In this document: piece by piece, positions 1 to 6,717 of the stretch
Layout: every line of letters starts with the position of its first letter
How positions within the stretch are numbered: position 1 is the first letter of the stretch
Origin: Deinococcus sp.
GTDB taxonomy: Bacteria; Deinococcota; Deinococci; JACQHA01
Assembly: GCA_016199255.1 (NCBI GenBank)
Contig: JACQHA010000171.1
Coordinates: forward strand, 1 to 8,980
Length of the DNA: 8,980 nucleotides
Direction: 5' to 3'
Translations under genes and position numbers: made by a program
Notes under the pieces: model-generated
Database searches by the model: none
What the model saw: the letters and a program-made list of their open reading frames with translations, nothing else
Told to the model about the DNA's origin: nothing

Positions 1-51
1 AATCCCTTAAGTTGGGACCCATGACCTGGTGTTCGCCCCACCACGTGTTGA

Positions 52-474
52 TCAGGTAGCTGTCTTGTTCGCTCCGGCCTTGTCCTTGTTCCCTCCAGCA
101 GCGGCGCGCCTGGCATCTATGTCGTCCTCATACGTCAGGGCCTGGCGCCCGCGCTCGCCGGTGCGAATGCGGATCACGTCATCTACTGGGTAGATGAAAA
201 TGAGGCCGTCGCCGGTTCTTCCTGTGCGCGCCGCTTCACAGATGGTCTCGACGGTTTTCTCTACGTTGTGATCGCTCAGAATGATGTTGACCTGGATCTT
301 GGGCAGAAGATCCACCTGGTAAGTCCCAATGCGCCCCGCCAGGGAGATGCCGCCTTGCCGTCCGTGTCCCCGCACCTCAACCACGTTCAGGCCTACGATG
401 CCAATCTTGCGCAGGGCTTCTTTCACGTCATTGAGCTTCTCCTCGCGGATGATAGCCTCGATTTTCTTCGTCAT
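52..474 (-). CDS. glnK: PII nitrogen-regulatory signal protein (GlnK/GlnB family)
   Basis: A 140-residue PII protein, a cytosolic trimer that senses ATP/ADP and 2-oxoglutarate and, next to amt, most likely gates the ammonium channel. Visible features: the N-terminal KKIEAIIR strand, a T-loop at about residues 37-59 ending in TYQVDLLPK, the B-loop TGRTGDG at 84-90, and VIRIRTGERG at 100-109 with the nucleotide-binding arginines R102 and R104. Y52 aligns with the uridylylated Tyr51 of E. coli GlnB, and Q40 and K59 match Q39 and K58. The middle of the T-loop (GGISLAGRIG) differs from the enterobacterial KGHTELYRGA. The protein has about 27 extra C-terminal residues, rich in Ala, Lys and Asp, beyond the usual 112. 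The ATG is preceded by GGGAGGAGG about 8 bases away. It lies 23 bases downstream of amt, so the two are almost certainly co-transcribed. The family call is firm; GlnK rather than GlnB rests on the amt linkage. Confidence 0.95.
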   Translation of the reverse strand: MTKKIEAIIREEKLNDVKEALRKIGIVGLNVVEVRGHGRQGGISLAGRIGTYQVDLLPKIQVNIILSDHNVEKTVETICEAARTGRTGDGLIFIYPVDDVIRIRTGERGRQALTYEDDIDARRAAAGGNKDKAGANKTAT

Positions 475-497
475 AGTATCTCCTCCTCCCAGCTGGC

Positions 498-1724
498 TTA
501 GGTGTAAGCCCGCTCCCCGTGCTCGCTGATGTCCAGGCCCACTTCTTCCTCTTGTTCTGAGACGCTGAGGCCAATGACGCTATCCAGCACCTTGGCAATC
601 ACGAAGGTTGCAACGTAGGCAAATGCTGCCGATACAGCTACGGCAATCAGCTGGATGACAAATTGGCGAGGGTTCCCGTAGAACAGCCCATTGGCGCCTG
701 CCTCGTTTACCAGTTTGGTGGCAAACAGCCCGGTGGCCAGTGCGCCCCAGGCGCCTCCTATGCCGTGGCAGGCCCACACATCCAGGGACTCGTCCAACCC
801 CCGGCGCTGCCGGAAGCGGATGGCATAGTAGCTAAAGGGCGCTGCTACGGCGCCAATGATCAAGGCAGCCAGGGGCGTGACGAAGCCGGCGGCTGGGGTG
901 ACGGCCACCAGCCCTACCACCGCGCCAGTGACCATGCCCAGCACGCTGGGTTTATTGTCAAACCAGGCCAGCAAGGTCCAGGCGAGGCCTGCTGCGGCAG
1001 CGGCGGTGTTGGTGTTCACCAGGGCGTAGACCGCCAGCCCATTGGAGGCCAGGGCGCTGCCGGCGTTGAAGCCAAACCACCCTACCCAGAGTAACCCGGC
1101 CCCCAGCACGCAGTAGGGGATGTTGTGGGGTTCTATGGATATTTTCCCGAACCCACGCCGGGATCTGATCACCCGGGCGAAGGCCAGGGCAGAGAAACCG
1201 GCCAAGACGTGGACTACGGTGCCGCCAGCAAAGTCCAGCGCCCCTAGCTGGCGCAGCACGCCGCCTACCCCCCACACCCAGTGCGCCACTGGGTCGTACA
1301 CCAGCGTGGCCCACAGCACGGTGAAAAGCAAGAAGGCCTTGAAACGCACCCGCTCCACAAAGGCCCCGGTGATCAAGGCAGGCGTGATCACCGCAAACAT
1401 CATCTGGAAGGCAGTAAAGGCCAGGTGAGGAATAGTCGGCGCGTAGCCAGCATTAGGGCTGGCTCCCACCCCAGACAGCCCAACGAACTTGAGGCTGCCG
1501 ATGATCCCGCGGACGTCGGGGCCAAAGGCCAGGCTATAGCCCCAGAGCACCCATTGAATGCCGATCAGCCCCATGGTGATGAAGCTCAGGGTCAGGGTGG
1601 AAAGAATGTTCTTTTTTCGTACCATGCCGCCATAGAAAAAGGCCAGGGCCGGCGTCATCATCAGGACCAGGGCAGTGGACACCAGGATCCAGGCAGTATC
1701 TCCGGCATTGACTGTATTTTCCAT
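498..1724 (-). CDS. amt: Ammonium transporter (Amt/MEP/Rh family)
   Basis: A 408-residue polytopic inner-membrane ammonium channel, close to the usual family length, with about 11 hydrophobic segments. Hallmarks: the N-terminal AFFYGGMVRKKN segment at 28-39; ITGAFVERVRF at 118-128 after the gate region (F110); WVWGVGG at 149-155; D164 in the DFAGGTVVHVLAG block, with H172 as the first pore histidine; and H320 in ACHGIGGAWG as the second. The cytosolic tail ends GLDISEHGERAYT, the conserved region that contacts PII. Unlike AmtB of Gram-negative bacteria there is no obvious cleaved signal peptide; the chain starts MENTVNAGDTAW directly before the first membrane helix. The ATG start has GGAGGAGG about 9 bases upstream. 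Its stop lies just before the glnK ribosome binding site. Gene order is amt then glnK, the reverse of the common glnK-amtB order. Confidence 0.97.
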   Translation of the reverse strand: MENTVNAGDTAWILVSTALVLMMTPALAFFYGGMVRKKNILSTLTLSFITMGLIGIQWVLWGYSLAFGPDVRGIIGSLKFVGLSGVGASPNAGYAPTIPHLAFTAFQMMFAVITPALITGAFVERVRFKAFLLFTVLWATLVYDPVAHWVWGVGGVLRQLGALDFAGGTVVHVLAGFSALAFARVIRSRRGFGKISIEPHNIPYCVLGAGLLWVGWFGFNAGSALASNGLAVYALVNTNTAAAAAGLAWTLLAWFDNKPSVLGMVTGAVVGLVAVTPAAGFVTPLAALIIGAVAAPFSYYAIRFRQRRGLDESLDVWACHGIGGAWGALATGLFATKLVNEAGANGLFYGNPRQFVIQLIAVAVSAAFAYVATFVIAKVLDSVIGLSVSEQEEEVGLDISEHGERAYT

Positions 1725-1841
1725 CTGCTATTGCCTCCTCCAGTCGGCCAAGGCCATGCACGGGTTTTTATTGGTCAAGAGCCTACCAAGTCGCATTTTC
1801 CCGGTCAGTTCCACCCAGGCCCAGACCTAATAATGTTGAAG

Positions 1842-1870
1842 ATGCTAACGCATGAACATGCAGGTGTCAA
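1842..1870 (-). promoter_or_regulatory. Predicted sigma-70-type promoter of amt-glnK
   Basis: On the minus strand, TTGACA (1870-1865) is a perfect -35 hexamer. A 17-base spacer separates it from TAGCAT (1847-1842), a 4/6 match to the -10 box. Transcription would begin near 1835, giving a leader of about 110 bases before the amt ATG. The spacer contains the inverted repeat GCATG-AA-CATGC (plus coordinates 1850-1861), placed where a regulator could bind. Nothing in it resembles an NtcA or TnrA/GlnR site that I know. This is a prediction from sequence only. Confidence 0.6.
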
Positions 1871-1960
1871 GTAGTGCAGCTTGAACGGCCGCGAAAAAGT
1901 GCCACCTCTGCTGGGTGATGCTCGGGTGCTCGGGGTTTGGGCGTGGTGATACAGCCTGAC

Positions 1961-2347
1961 TCAGGCTTTGAGGATGTTGAGGACCCGCGCCGCGATCAGC
2001 CACAGCAGCAAAAGCCAGACCAGGATGATTATTCCGGCTGCTATCCAGTTTGCTGGCTTTCTTTCGCCTATGAGAGCTTGGGCTCTCGCTCGGCTTGCTA
2101 TCATGATAGTTTCGGGGATCATCTTGACTGCCAGGACGATGCCAAGGGGGACTAGTACTAGATCATCGAGGTACCCCAGCACCGGGATGAAGTCCGGGAT
2201 GAGATCAATGGGGCTCAAGGCATAGGCCACCACACATGCCGCCCAAACCTTGGCATACCAGGGAGTGCGGGGGTTCCGGTACGCGAAGTACAGGGCGAGC
2301 ACTTCACCCTTAAGCTGCTTGGCCTGTTGCTTTAGGGTCCCCAGCAC
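1961..2347 (-). CDS. DUF1232 (YkvA-like) small membrane protein
   Basis: A 128-residue protein of the DUF1232/YkvA family, whose molecular function is not established. The family signature is clear: NPRTPWYAK at 25-33, then the block AYALSPIDLIPDFIP (41-55) followed by VLGYLDDLVLVPLGI (56-70). A second hydrophobic stretch (about 101-120, WIAAGIIILVWLLLLWL) is probably a transmembrane helix, so I expect an inner-membrane protein. The start is GTG at 2347, the first possible start after an in-frame TGA at 2353-2351. It lacks a good ribosome binding site. A second GTG about 14 codons inside (residue 16) has AAGGG just upstream, but starting there would remove the conserved N-terminal helix. The gene stands alone, divergent from the dehydrogenase gene and followed by the amt promoter. 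A small hairpin (1953-1967) overlaps its stop but has no T-run, so I do not call it a terminator. Confidence 0.85.
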   Translation of the reverse strand: MLGTLKQQAKQLKGEVLALYFAYRNPRTPWYAKVWAACVVAYALSPIDLIPDFIPVLGYLDDLVLVPLGIVLAVKMIPETIMIASRARAQALIGERKPANWIAAGIIILVWLLLLWLIAARVLNILKA

Positions 2348-2468
2348 AGCTCAACACTAGCACGTGGCCTGGTCATACCTTTCACAACCTGCTCATTAGG
2401 GAACCCTATGGGTACTTCAGATGTGCACAAGACAGTAGGCAATCGTAGTCTTTCGCGGCCCTTCGCGA

Positions 2469-2474
2469 TACAAT
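2469..2474 (+). promoter_or_regulatory. Possible -10 box of the dehydrogenase gene, beside a small inverted repeat
   Basis: TACAAT matches the -10 consensus at 5 of 6 bases and sits 20 bases before the ATG at 2495, which would leave a leader of about 14 bases. I see no good -35 hexamer at 16-18 bases upstream. Immediately before it is the inverted repeat TCGCG (2453-2457) / CGCGA (2464-2468) with a 6-base spacer, where a repressor or activator might bind. The evidence is weak and the call tentative. Confidence 0.3.
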
Positions 2475-2494
2475 TGCCGGCGCGTGAGGGAGTT

Positions 2495-3286
2495 ATGCGA
2501 CTAGCAGGCAAGGTAGCGGTGGTCACTGGTTCCGGCACCGGCATCGGGCAGGCTCTGGCAGCGCGGCTGGCTCAGGAAGGGGCCAAGGTGGTGGTGAACT
2601 ACGGCCCTGACCCTACTGGTGTCGAAGAGACCCTCCGCCTGGTGCAGCAGGCCGGATCGGAAGGTGTGATCTGCCAGGCCGACCTGCGGCGGCTGAATGA
2701 AATCCCCCAGCTCATCCAGTGTGCGGTAAGCAACTTCGGCCGGCTGGACATCCTGGTGAACAATGCCGCGGTGCCAGGATGGTCGCCGTTTCTGGAGGTC
2801 ACTGAGGAGCTCTATGACGCGGTGATGGCGGTGAACCAGAAGGGGGTGTTTTTCTGCGCCCAGGCGGCAGCCAGCCAGATGGTCCAGCAGGGGCAGGGCG
2901 GGAGAATCATTAACATCTCCAGCGTGGTGGGCAACCTGTCCATCCCGTTCCTCAGCCCCTATGCCTGCGCCAAGGCGGCGATCCAGCACCTAGTCAAAGC
3001 CCTGGTGGTGGAGCTGGCGCCGCATGGCATCACCATTAATGCCGTGGCCCCAGGGGCCATTGTGGTGGAGCGCAACCTGCGCGACGACCCCCGCTACGCT
3101 GAGCGCTGGGGGGCGGTGACGCCCCTGGGCCGGGCGGGGTGGCCTGATGACGTGGCTGGCGCCGTGGCCTTCCTCTGCTCCAGCGACGCCGCCTGGATCA
3201 CTGGCCAGACCCTGTTTGTGGACGGCGGCTTGGCTGTCAAGGCGGTGACCCCCGAAGGGTACTTCGAGTTTATGAAAAAGGCCTAG
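2495..3286 (+). CDS. Short-chain dehydrogenase/reductase (classical SDR)
   Basis: A 264-residue NAD(P)-dependent oxidoreductase of the classical SDR family, with a Rossmann fold and cytosolic location. Visible motifs: the cofactor-binding TGSGTGIG at 11-18, D63 in the ADL position, NNAA at 89-92 (family NNAG), the catalytic N114, and the active-site triad S143, Y156 and K160 (YACAK). FVDGG lies near the C-terminus. The length is typical. I chose the ATG at 2495 because GAGGGAG lies just before it and the protein then begins MRLAGKVAVVTG, the usual SDR start; an upstream ATG at 2408 adds 29 residues unlike the family. Asn35 after the second beta strand, instead of Asp, leaves NAD versus NADP open. 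It resembles 3-oxoacyl-ACP reductases and glucose 1-dehydrogenases, but the substrate cannot be read from the sequence. It is monocistronic here and convergent with the OSBS/NSAR gene. Confidence 0.92.
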   Translation: MRLAGKVAVVTGSGTGIGQALAARLAQEGAKVVVNYGPDPTGVEETLRLVQQAGSEGVICQADLRRLNEIPQLIQCAVSNFGRLDILVNNAAVPGWSPFLEVTEELYDAVMAVNQKGVFFCAQAAASQMVQQGQGGRIINISSVVGNLSIPFLSPYACAKAAIQHLVKALVVELAPHGITINAVAPGAIVVERNLRDDPRYAERWGAVTPLGRAGWPDDVAGAVAFLCSSDAAWITGQTLFVDGGLAVKAVTPEGYFEFMKKA

Positions 3287-3405
3287 CCCCCAGGTCGCTG
3301 TCCGAAAAGTCCCGGTAGTCAGTGAAGAATAAGGGGATCCCATGAGCCTGGGCTACGTGCTGCACCTGCTCCGGCCGCCGGCTGCAGAGGGCAGTAAGTT
3401 CAAAC

Positions 3406-4512
3406 TTAGCTGAAATACGGTTCGCTTCTGGCCAGCGGTTGAATCGCCAGGTCGTCGACGGTTACGCCAATGCCTGGCCCGGTGGGCACGGAGATGGTGC
3501 CGTCCCCATTGAGCCTGGCTGGTGGGTCCACAATATCCTGGGGGAAGTAGCGCGCCGAGGCCGAGAGGTCGCCTGGCAGGGTGAACCCGGGCAGCGACGC
3601 CAGCGCCAAATTACACGCCCGGCCGATGCCAGTTTCCAGCATGCCGCCGCACCACACCGCCTTGCCCTGGGCCCTGGCCAGGTCGTGGATGGCTTTCGCT
3701 GGCCCCAATCCCCCAACCCGGCCGGCTTTGATGTTAATCATGCGGCAGGCGCCAATGCTAAATGCCTTTCTGGCGTCCTCCCTGGAGTGGATGCTCTCGT
3801 CCAGGCAGATGGGGGTCTGCAGTTGCCCCTGGAGGGTGGCGTGGTCGATGATGTCTTCATAGTCCAGGGGTTGCTCGATCATGAGGAGCTGGAAGCGGTC
3901 TAGCTCTTGAAAGAGGGCGGCGTCTGCCAGGGTATATGCCGAGTTGGCGTCGGCCATGAGCTTGATGGTGCCGAAGCGTTCTCTGATGGCGCGCACCGGT
4001 GCCAGATCCCAGCCTGGCTTGATCTTGATCTTGACGCGCGTGTATCCCTGGTTGAGGGCAGCGCCAGTGCGCTCCAGGAGGGCGGCAATGCTGGCTTCAA
4101 TACCCAGGGAGATGCCTGAGTCCACGGTGCGGCGGGTGCCGCCCAGGTAGGCCGACAGGGACAGCCCTTTGGCCCGGGCAAACAGGTCCCAGAGCGCCAT
4201 CTCCAGCGTGGCCTTGGCCATGTTGTGGCCGCGGATGTGCCGGCAGAGCGCTGGCGCGTCCTGGGGGCCCGCCAGCTCCCGCCCAGCTAGCTGGGGCAAT
4301 AAGTAGCGCTCCAGCATGTGGCGGCAGGTCTCCGGGGTCTCGTAGCTGTACATGGCGTGCTCCAGCGCCACGCACTCGCCGTAGCCCACCAGCCCCTGGG
4401 AGAACAGGCGCAGGATCAGGGCCCGCTTGGTGCTGGTGCGTCCAAAGCTGGTTTCAAAGGGGCTGAGTAGCTCTAGGTGCACCTCCCCCAGTTCCCAGCG
4501 CTCGATTTTCAT
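3406..4512 (-). CDS. Enolase-superfamily enzyme: o-succinylbenzoate synthase / N-succinylamino acid racemase (OSBS/NSAR)
   Basis: A 368-residue muconate-lactonizing-subgroup enzyme. Catalytic parts are intact: the K161-I-K163 motif at the end of the second barrel strand, metal ligands D188 (MADAN), E213 (MIEQP) and D238 (CLDES), and the second base K262 (NIKAGRVGG), followed by CGGMLETGIGRA. These positions match almost one for one those I recall from Amycolatopsis NSAR (K163, D189, E214, D239, K263). The N-terminal capping domain (SPFETSFG at 17-24, HNMAKATLE at 96-104) is also typical. The ATG at 4512 is chosen because MKIERWELGE is the family start; in-frame sequence further upstream is the overlapping GNAT gene. 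The start overlaps the GNAT stop by four bases (ATGA), so translation is probably coupled. No menaquinone genes are adjacent. The GNAT partner favours N-succinylamino acid racemisation over menaquinone synthesis, but family members often do both. Confidence 0.9.
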   Translation of the reverse strand: MKIERWELGEVHLELLSPFETSFGRTSTKRALILRLFSQGLVGYGECVALEHAMYSYETPETCRHMLERYLLPQLAGRELAGPQDAPALCRHIRGHNMAKATLEMALWDLFARAKGLSLSAYLGGTRRTVDSGISLGIEASIAALLERTGAALNQGYTRVKIKIKPGWDLAPVRAIRERFGTIKLMADANSAYTLADAALFQELDRFQLLMIEQPLDYEDIIDHATLQGQLQTPICLDESIHSREDARKAFSIGACRMINIKAGRVGGLGPAKAIHDLARAQGKAVWCGGMLETGIGRACNLALASLPGFTLPGDLSASARYFPQDIVDPPARLNGDGTISVPTGPGIGVTVDDLAIQPLARSEPYFS

Positions 4513-5327
4513 GTGATTTCCGGTCCTTTCTCTAGGAGGTAGTACACCCGCTCCGGGGTATGTTCTACGCCAGTAGCCACGTAGCCCCAGTCCAGGTACC
4601 ACTGGAAGACAGAGCGCGAGGCCAGGCGCCACTGCACCGCCAGCTGGTGGTTCTGCTCCTTTATCACCTGGTAGTTCCGGGGGATCTCCACTGCCACCAC
4701 TGGTACTTCCGCCAGCTCAGCCTGCACCGGGCGGGGGAGCTGCGGGTCTCCTTCAGCCCGCAGCGCCACCAGCTGCGGCTGGGCCTGGGCCAGGGTCCCG
4801 GCCAGCGCCTGTTCTACTCGCTGGCTGGCCAGCTGCCACTCCACCACCAGCCGGTCCGTCTCGGTGCCCCGGTTCAGGCCGCCCCCGAACTCCCCGTAGA
4901 GGTTCACCAGGTACTGGCGGCCGATACCCCCCAGCCTGGTGAGGTTGAGCCGGGCATTTATGGCCTCCAGCGGGTCATAGGTCCAGGTGGCCAGGTCCAG
5001 GCCTATGTCCAGTAAGCGCTGGCGCTGCGCCAGCTTGAGCTCCAGCCCCACTCCCAGGTGCCGGTAGTCGCGGCGCACCGCCAGCTTGTGGGAGCAGTGA
5101 TACACTTTCTGCCCCTGGTACCCGGGAAAGCCGAAGACGAACCCCACCAGCTGGTGGCCGGCGAATGCTCCGAGCAGCACCCCGCCGTTCTTGGCGGCGG
5201 TGATCAGCACGTGGTAAGGGGTCACTTGACGCTCGCTGAACCCCCACACCTCTAGCTGAAGCTCCTCGCAGGCCAGGAACTCCTGGGGGGTGGTAATATT
5301 GCGAATGACAATATCGGCGCTATTCAG
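4509..5327 (-). CDS. GNAT-family acyltransferase (COG3375-like), probable amino-acid N-succinyltransferase, CTG start
   Basis: A 272-residue GNAT protein if read from CTG at 5327. The acyl-CoA-binding motif R-x-x-G-x-G is RHLGVG at 89-94, after the strand HKLAVRRDY. The conserved block WTYDPLEAINARLN follows (about 116-129), and later VVEWQLAS; these mark the COG3375 group rather than a general acetyltransferase. The nearest conventional start, GTG at 5249, would drop 26 residues including IRNITTPQEFLACEELQLEVWG, which is the normal first strand and helix. The frame is closed by TAG at 5366-5364 and has no ATG, GTG or TTG in between, while CTG at 5327 has AGGAGG eight bases upstream. It overlaps the OSBS/NSAR start by four bases. 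In Geobacillus kaustophilus an analogous pair N-succinylates D-amino acids and racemises them, so I infer that role here. Substrate and donor are inferred only. Confidence 0.85.
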   Translation of the reverse strand: MNSADIVIRNITTPQEFLACEELQLEVWGFSERQVTPYHVLITAAKNGGVLLGAFAGHQLVGFVFGFPGYQGQKVYHCSHKLAVRRDYRHLGVGLELKLAQRQRLLDIGLDLATWTYDPLEAINARLNLTRLGGIGRQYLVNLYGEFGGGLNRGTETDRLVVEWQLASQRVEQALAGTLAQAQPQLVALRAEGDPQLPRPVQAELAEVPVVAVEIPRNYQVIKEQNHQLAVQWRLASRSVFQWYLDWGYVATGVEHTPERVYYLLEKGPEIT

Positions 5328-5335
5328 ACTTTCCG

Positions 5336-5340
5336 CCTCC
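5336..5340 (-). promoter_or_regulatory. Ribosome binding site that supports the CTG start of the GNAT gene
   Basis: GGAGG on the minus strand (part of CCAGGAGGCGG) ends eight bases before CTG at 5327. There is no ATG, GTG or TTG in frame near it, and the next conventional start is 78 bases downstream. It therefore marks initiation at CTG or, less likely, at a neighbouring ATT codon. Confidence 0.65.
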
Positions 5341-5363
5341 TGGAGGGCCTTGCAGTGGTGGCG

Positions 5364-6704
5364 CTACTCTACCACCAGGGTGTAGCGCAGTTCCACTGCG
5401 CCGCCAGCTGGGACGGAGAGCATGAACAGCAAGGTGCTGGCATTGGGGTGCTGGGGAGGCAGCGAACTCTCGGTGACCTGGGTACTGCCTGAGGGGAGGG
5501 TTTCTCGCAGGTCCACATTCTCTGCTGCCGGCCCACTGTTGCGCACCACATAGCCAATGGTGTACACGGTCCGGCCCCTTCCATCGGCGCCCGGCTCTTC
5601 CTGCACGTTCAGGGCCGTGCGCTTGGCCCGCACAGTAATGGAGCTGCCAGTGGTGACCGCTAACAGCTCGCCAGGCGCCAGGTTGCCAATACTGTCCTCG
5701 CCCAAAAAGCGCAGCTGGTCCTCTTCCCGCTGGAAAATGCGCACCAGGCCCCGGGGGAGAGGGCTCCCCAGCCCAGCGGCGGTGGTGTTGGCAATCTCGA
5801 TCACGTTACGCGCCGCCAGTTCCAGTTCTGGGGAGTAGAAATCGCCATTGTTGATCTGCAGTTTGCGTGCCGCCTGTACCCCAGTAGCGCTGAACAGGCT
5901 GAGCTGGGTGCTCTCATTTTGCCGTAGGGCCAGCCCCCGGCCCAGGTCCAAGGTGAGCAGGGTGCCGCTCTGGTCCAGTACTGGCGCCGCCAGGCTGGAC
6001 TCCACGCCGCCCCCCCGGCCTTCAAAGAAGCCAAACCCGGGCATGGTGAGGTTAATGTCACCGGACACTAAGGTCACCTGATCGGCTACCAGGTCGGCGC
6101 CGCTGAAATTCATCACGGTGGCGCTGGCGTCTAAATCTGCCTGGCCACTCCCAGAGAGCACCAGGGCATAGGTGCCGCTCCAGCTCAGGCCTCTAGTGAA
6201 GAAGGTGATTTCCAGGGTGCGGTTCAGCGCCCCGCCGTTCTCCAGCTCAATGGCCAGCGCCGGGGTGGCGGGCAGCTCGGGGCTCAGGTCGGGGAAGATG
6301 ATAGTGGTGTCGGTGCTCCGGTCCCACACCACCTGGCCGTTAATCAGAAAGAGGCCGTCAGGGCTCAGCACGGTAGCTTCCTGGCGAACGCCATTGCGCT
6401 CCAGGATCACTTTCTGCCCAACGCGGGAACGCAGGAGGTCATAGGGGTTCAGGGGGCTGGAGCTGAAGGTACGGCTCAGAATAGTGAGCGGCCCCTGGTC
6501 CAGCGCTCGCACCTGGACAGTGGAAGGGTCCAGCGCCTGGGGGAGCTGATCCAGGGTGATGACGGCCCGCCCCGCCTCCAGTTTCACGGTCTTCACCAGG
6601 CGAACCAGCGCCAGGTCGTTGTTATATACCGTCACCTGCGTCTGGTCCTGGGCTAGTGCCACAGTGGCCAAGACAAGTGCTGTCCAGAGCAGAAAAATGC
6701 GCAT
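5364..6704 (-). CDS. Secreted DUF4139 domain protein
   Basis: A 446-residue exported protein of unknown function with the DUF4139 fold. An N-terminal signal peptide (MRIFLLWTALVLATVALA, about 18 residues, cleavage before QDQT) has no lipobox cysteine, so it is a signal peptidase I substrate acting outside the cytoplasm. DUF4139 hallmarks: VTVYNNDLALVR at 24-35, TRGLSWSGTYAL at 170-181, then LPRGLVRIFQ (about 326-335) with LRFLGEDSIGNLAPGE and the terminal immunoglobulin-like strands ending in VELRYTLVVE. The family is largely beta structure and has no assigned reaction. The ATG at 6704 is chosen over an in-frame ATG at 6830 because it begins the signal peptide and has GGAGG eight bases upstream; that ribosome site overlaps the stop codon of the ModE-like gene 13 bases away. 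It is the second gene of the operon, 36 bases before the GNAT CTG start. Confidence 0.85.
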   Translation of the reverse strand: MRIFLLWTALVLATVALAQDQTQVTVYNNDLALVRLVKTVKLEAGRAVITLDQLPQALDPSTVQVRALDQGPLTILSRTFSSSPLNPYDLLRSRVGQKVILERNGVRQEATVLSPDGLFLINGQVVWDRSTDTTIIFPDLSPELPATPALAIELENGGALNRTLEITFFTRGLSWSGTYALVLSGSGQADLDASATVMNFSGADLVADQVTLVSGDINLTMPGFGFFEGRGGGVESSLAAPVLDQSGTLLTLDLGRGLALRQNESTQLSLFSATGVQAARKLQINNGDFYSPELELAARNVIEIANTTAAGLGSPLPRGLVRIFQREEDQLRFLGEDSIGNLAPGELLAVTTGSSITVRAKRTALNVQEEPGADGRGRTVYTIGYVVRNSGPAAENVDLRETLPSGSTQVTESSLPPQHPNASTLLFMLSVPAGGAVELRYTLVVE

Positions 6705-6717
6705 AGCACCTACCTCC

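Noticed and set aside
1..51. Possible start of a next gene on the minus strand (ATG at 22, reading MGPNLRD to the window edge)
   Set aside because: Only seven codons are available and the upstream CCAGGT is a weak ribosome site; not enough to call a gene.
663..1094. Long plus-strand open frames opposite amt, and similar long frames opposite other genes
   Set aside because: They lie fully antisense to well-conserved genes, have low-complexity translations and no ribosome sites; they are a by-product of GC-rich coding DNA.
1725..1835. Riboswitch in the amt leader
   Set aside because: The leader length is suggestive but I see no conserved riboswitch core and only a weak 5-bp stem.
1953..1967. 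Inverted repeat AGCCTGA / TCAGGCT over the DUF1232 stop codon, as a terminator
   Set aside because: The stem can form only about six pairs with a three-base loop, and there is no T-run after it on the minus strand.
2408..2494. N-terminal extension of the dehydrogenase from ATG 2408
   Set aside because: The 29 added residues do not look like an SDR N-terminus, and ATG 2495 has its own Shine-Dalgarno sequence.
3287..3405. Bidirectional terminator between the convergent SDR and OSBS/NSAR genes
   Set aside because: Short inverted repeats exist (for example CTGCA / TGCAG around 3360-3386) but none forms a stable stem followed by a T-run.
4513..4632. N-terminal extension of the OSBS/NSAR enzyme
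   Set aside because: The 40 added residues are an out-of-frame reading of the end of the GNAT gene; family members start at MKIE.
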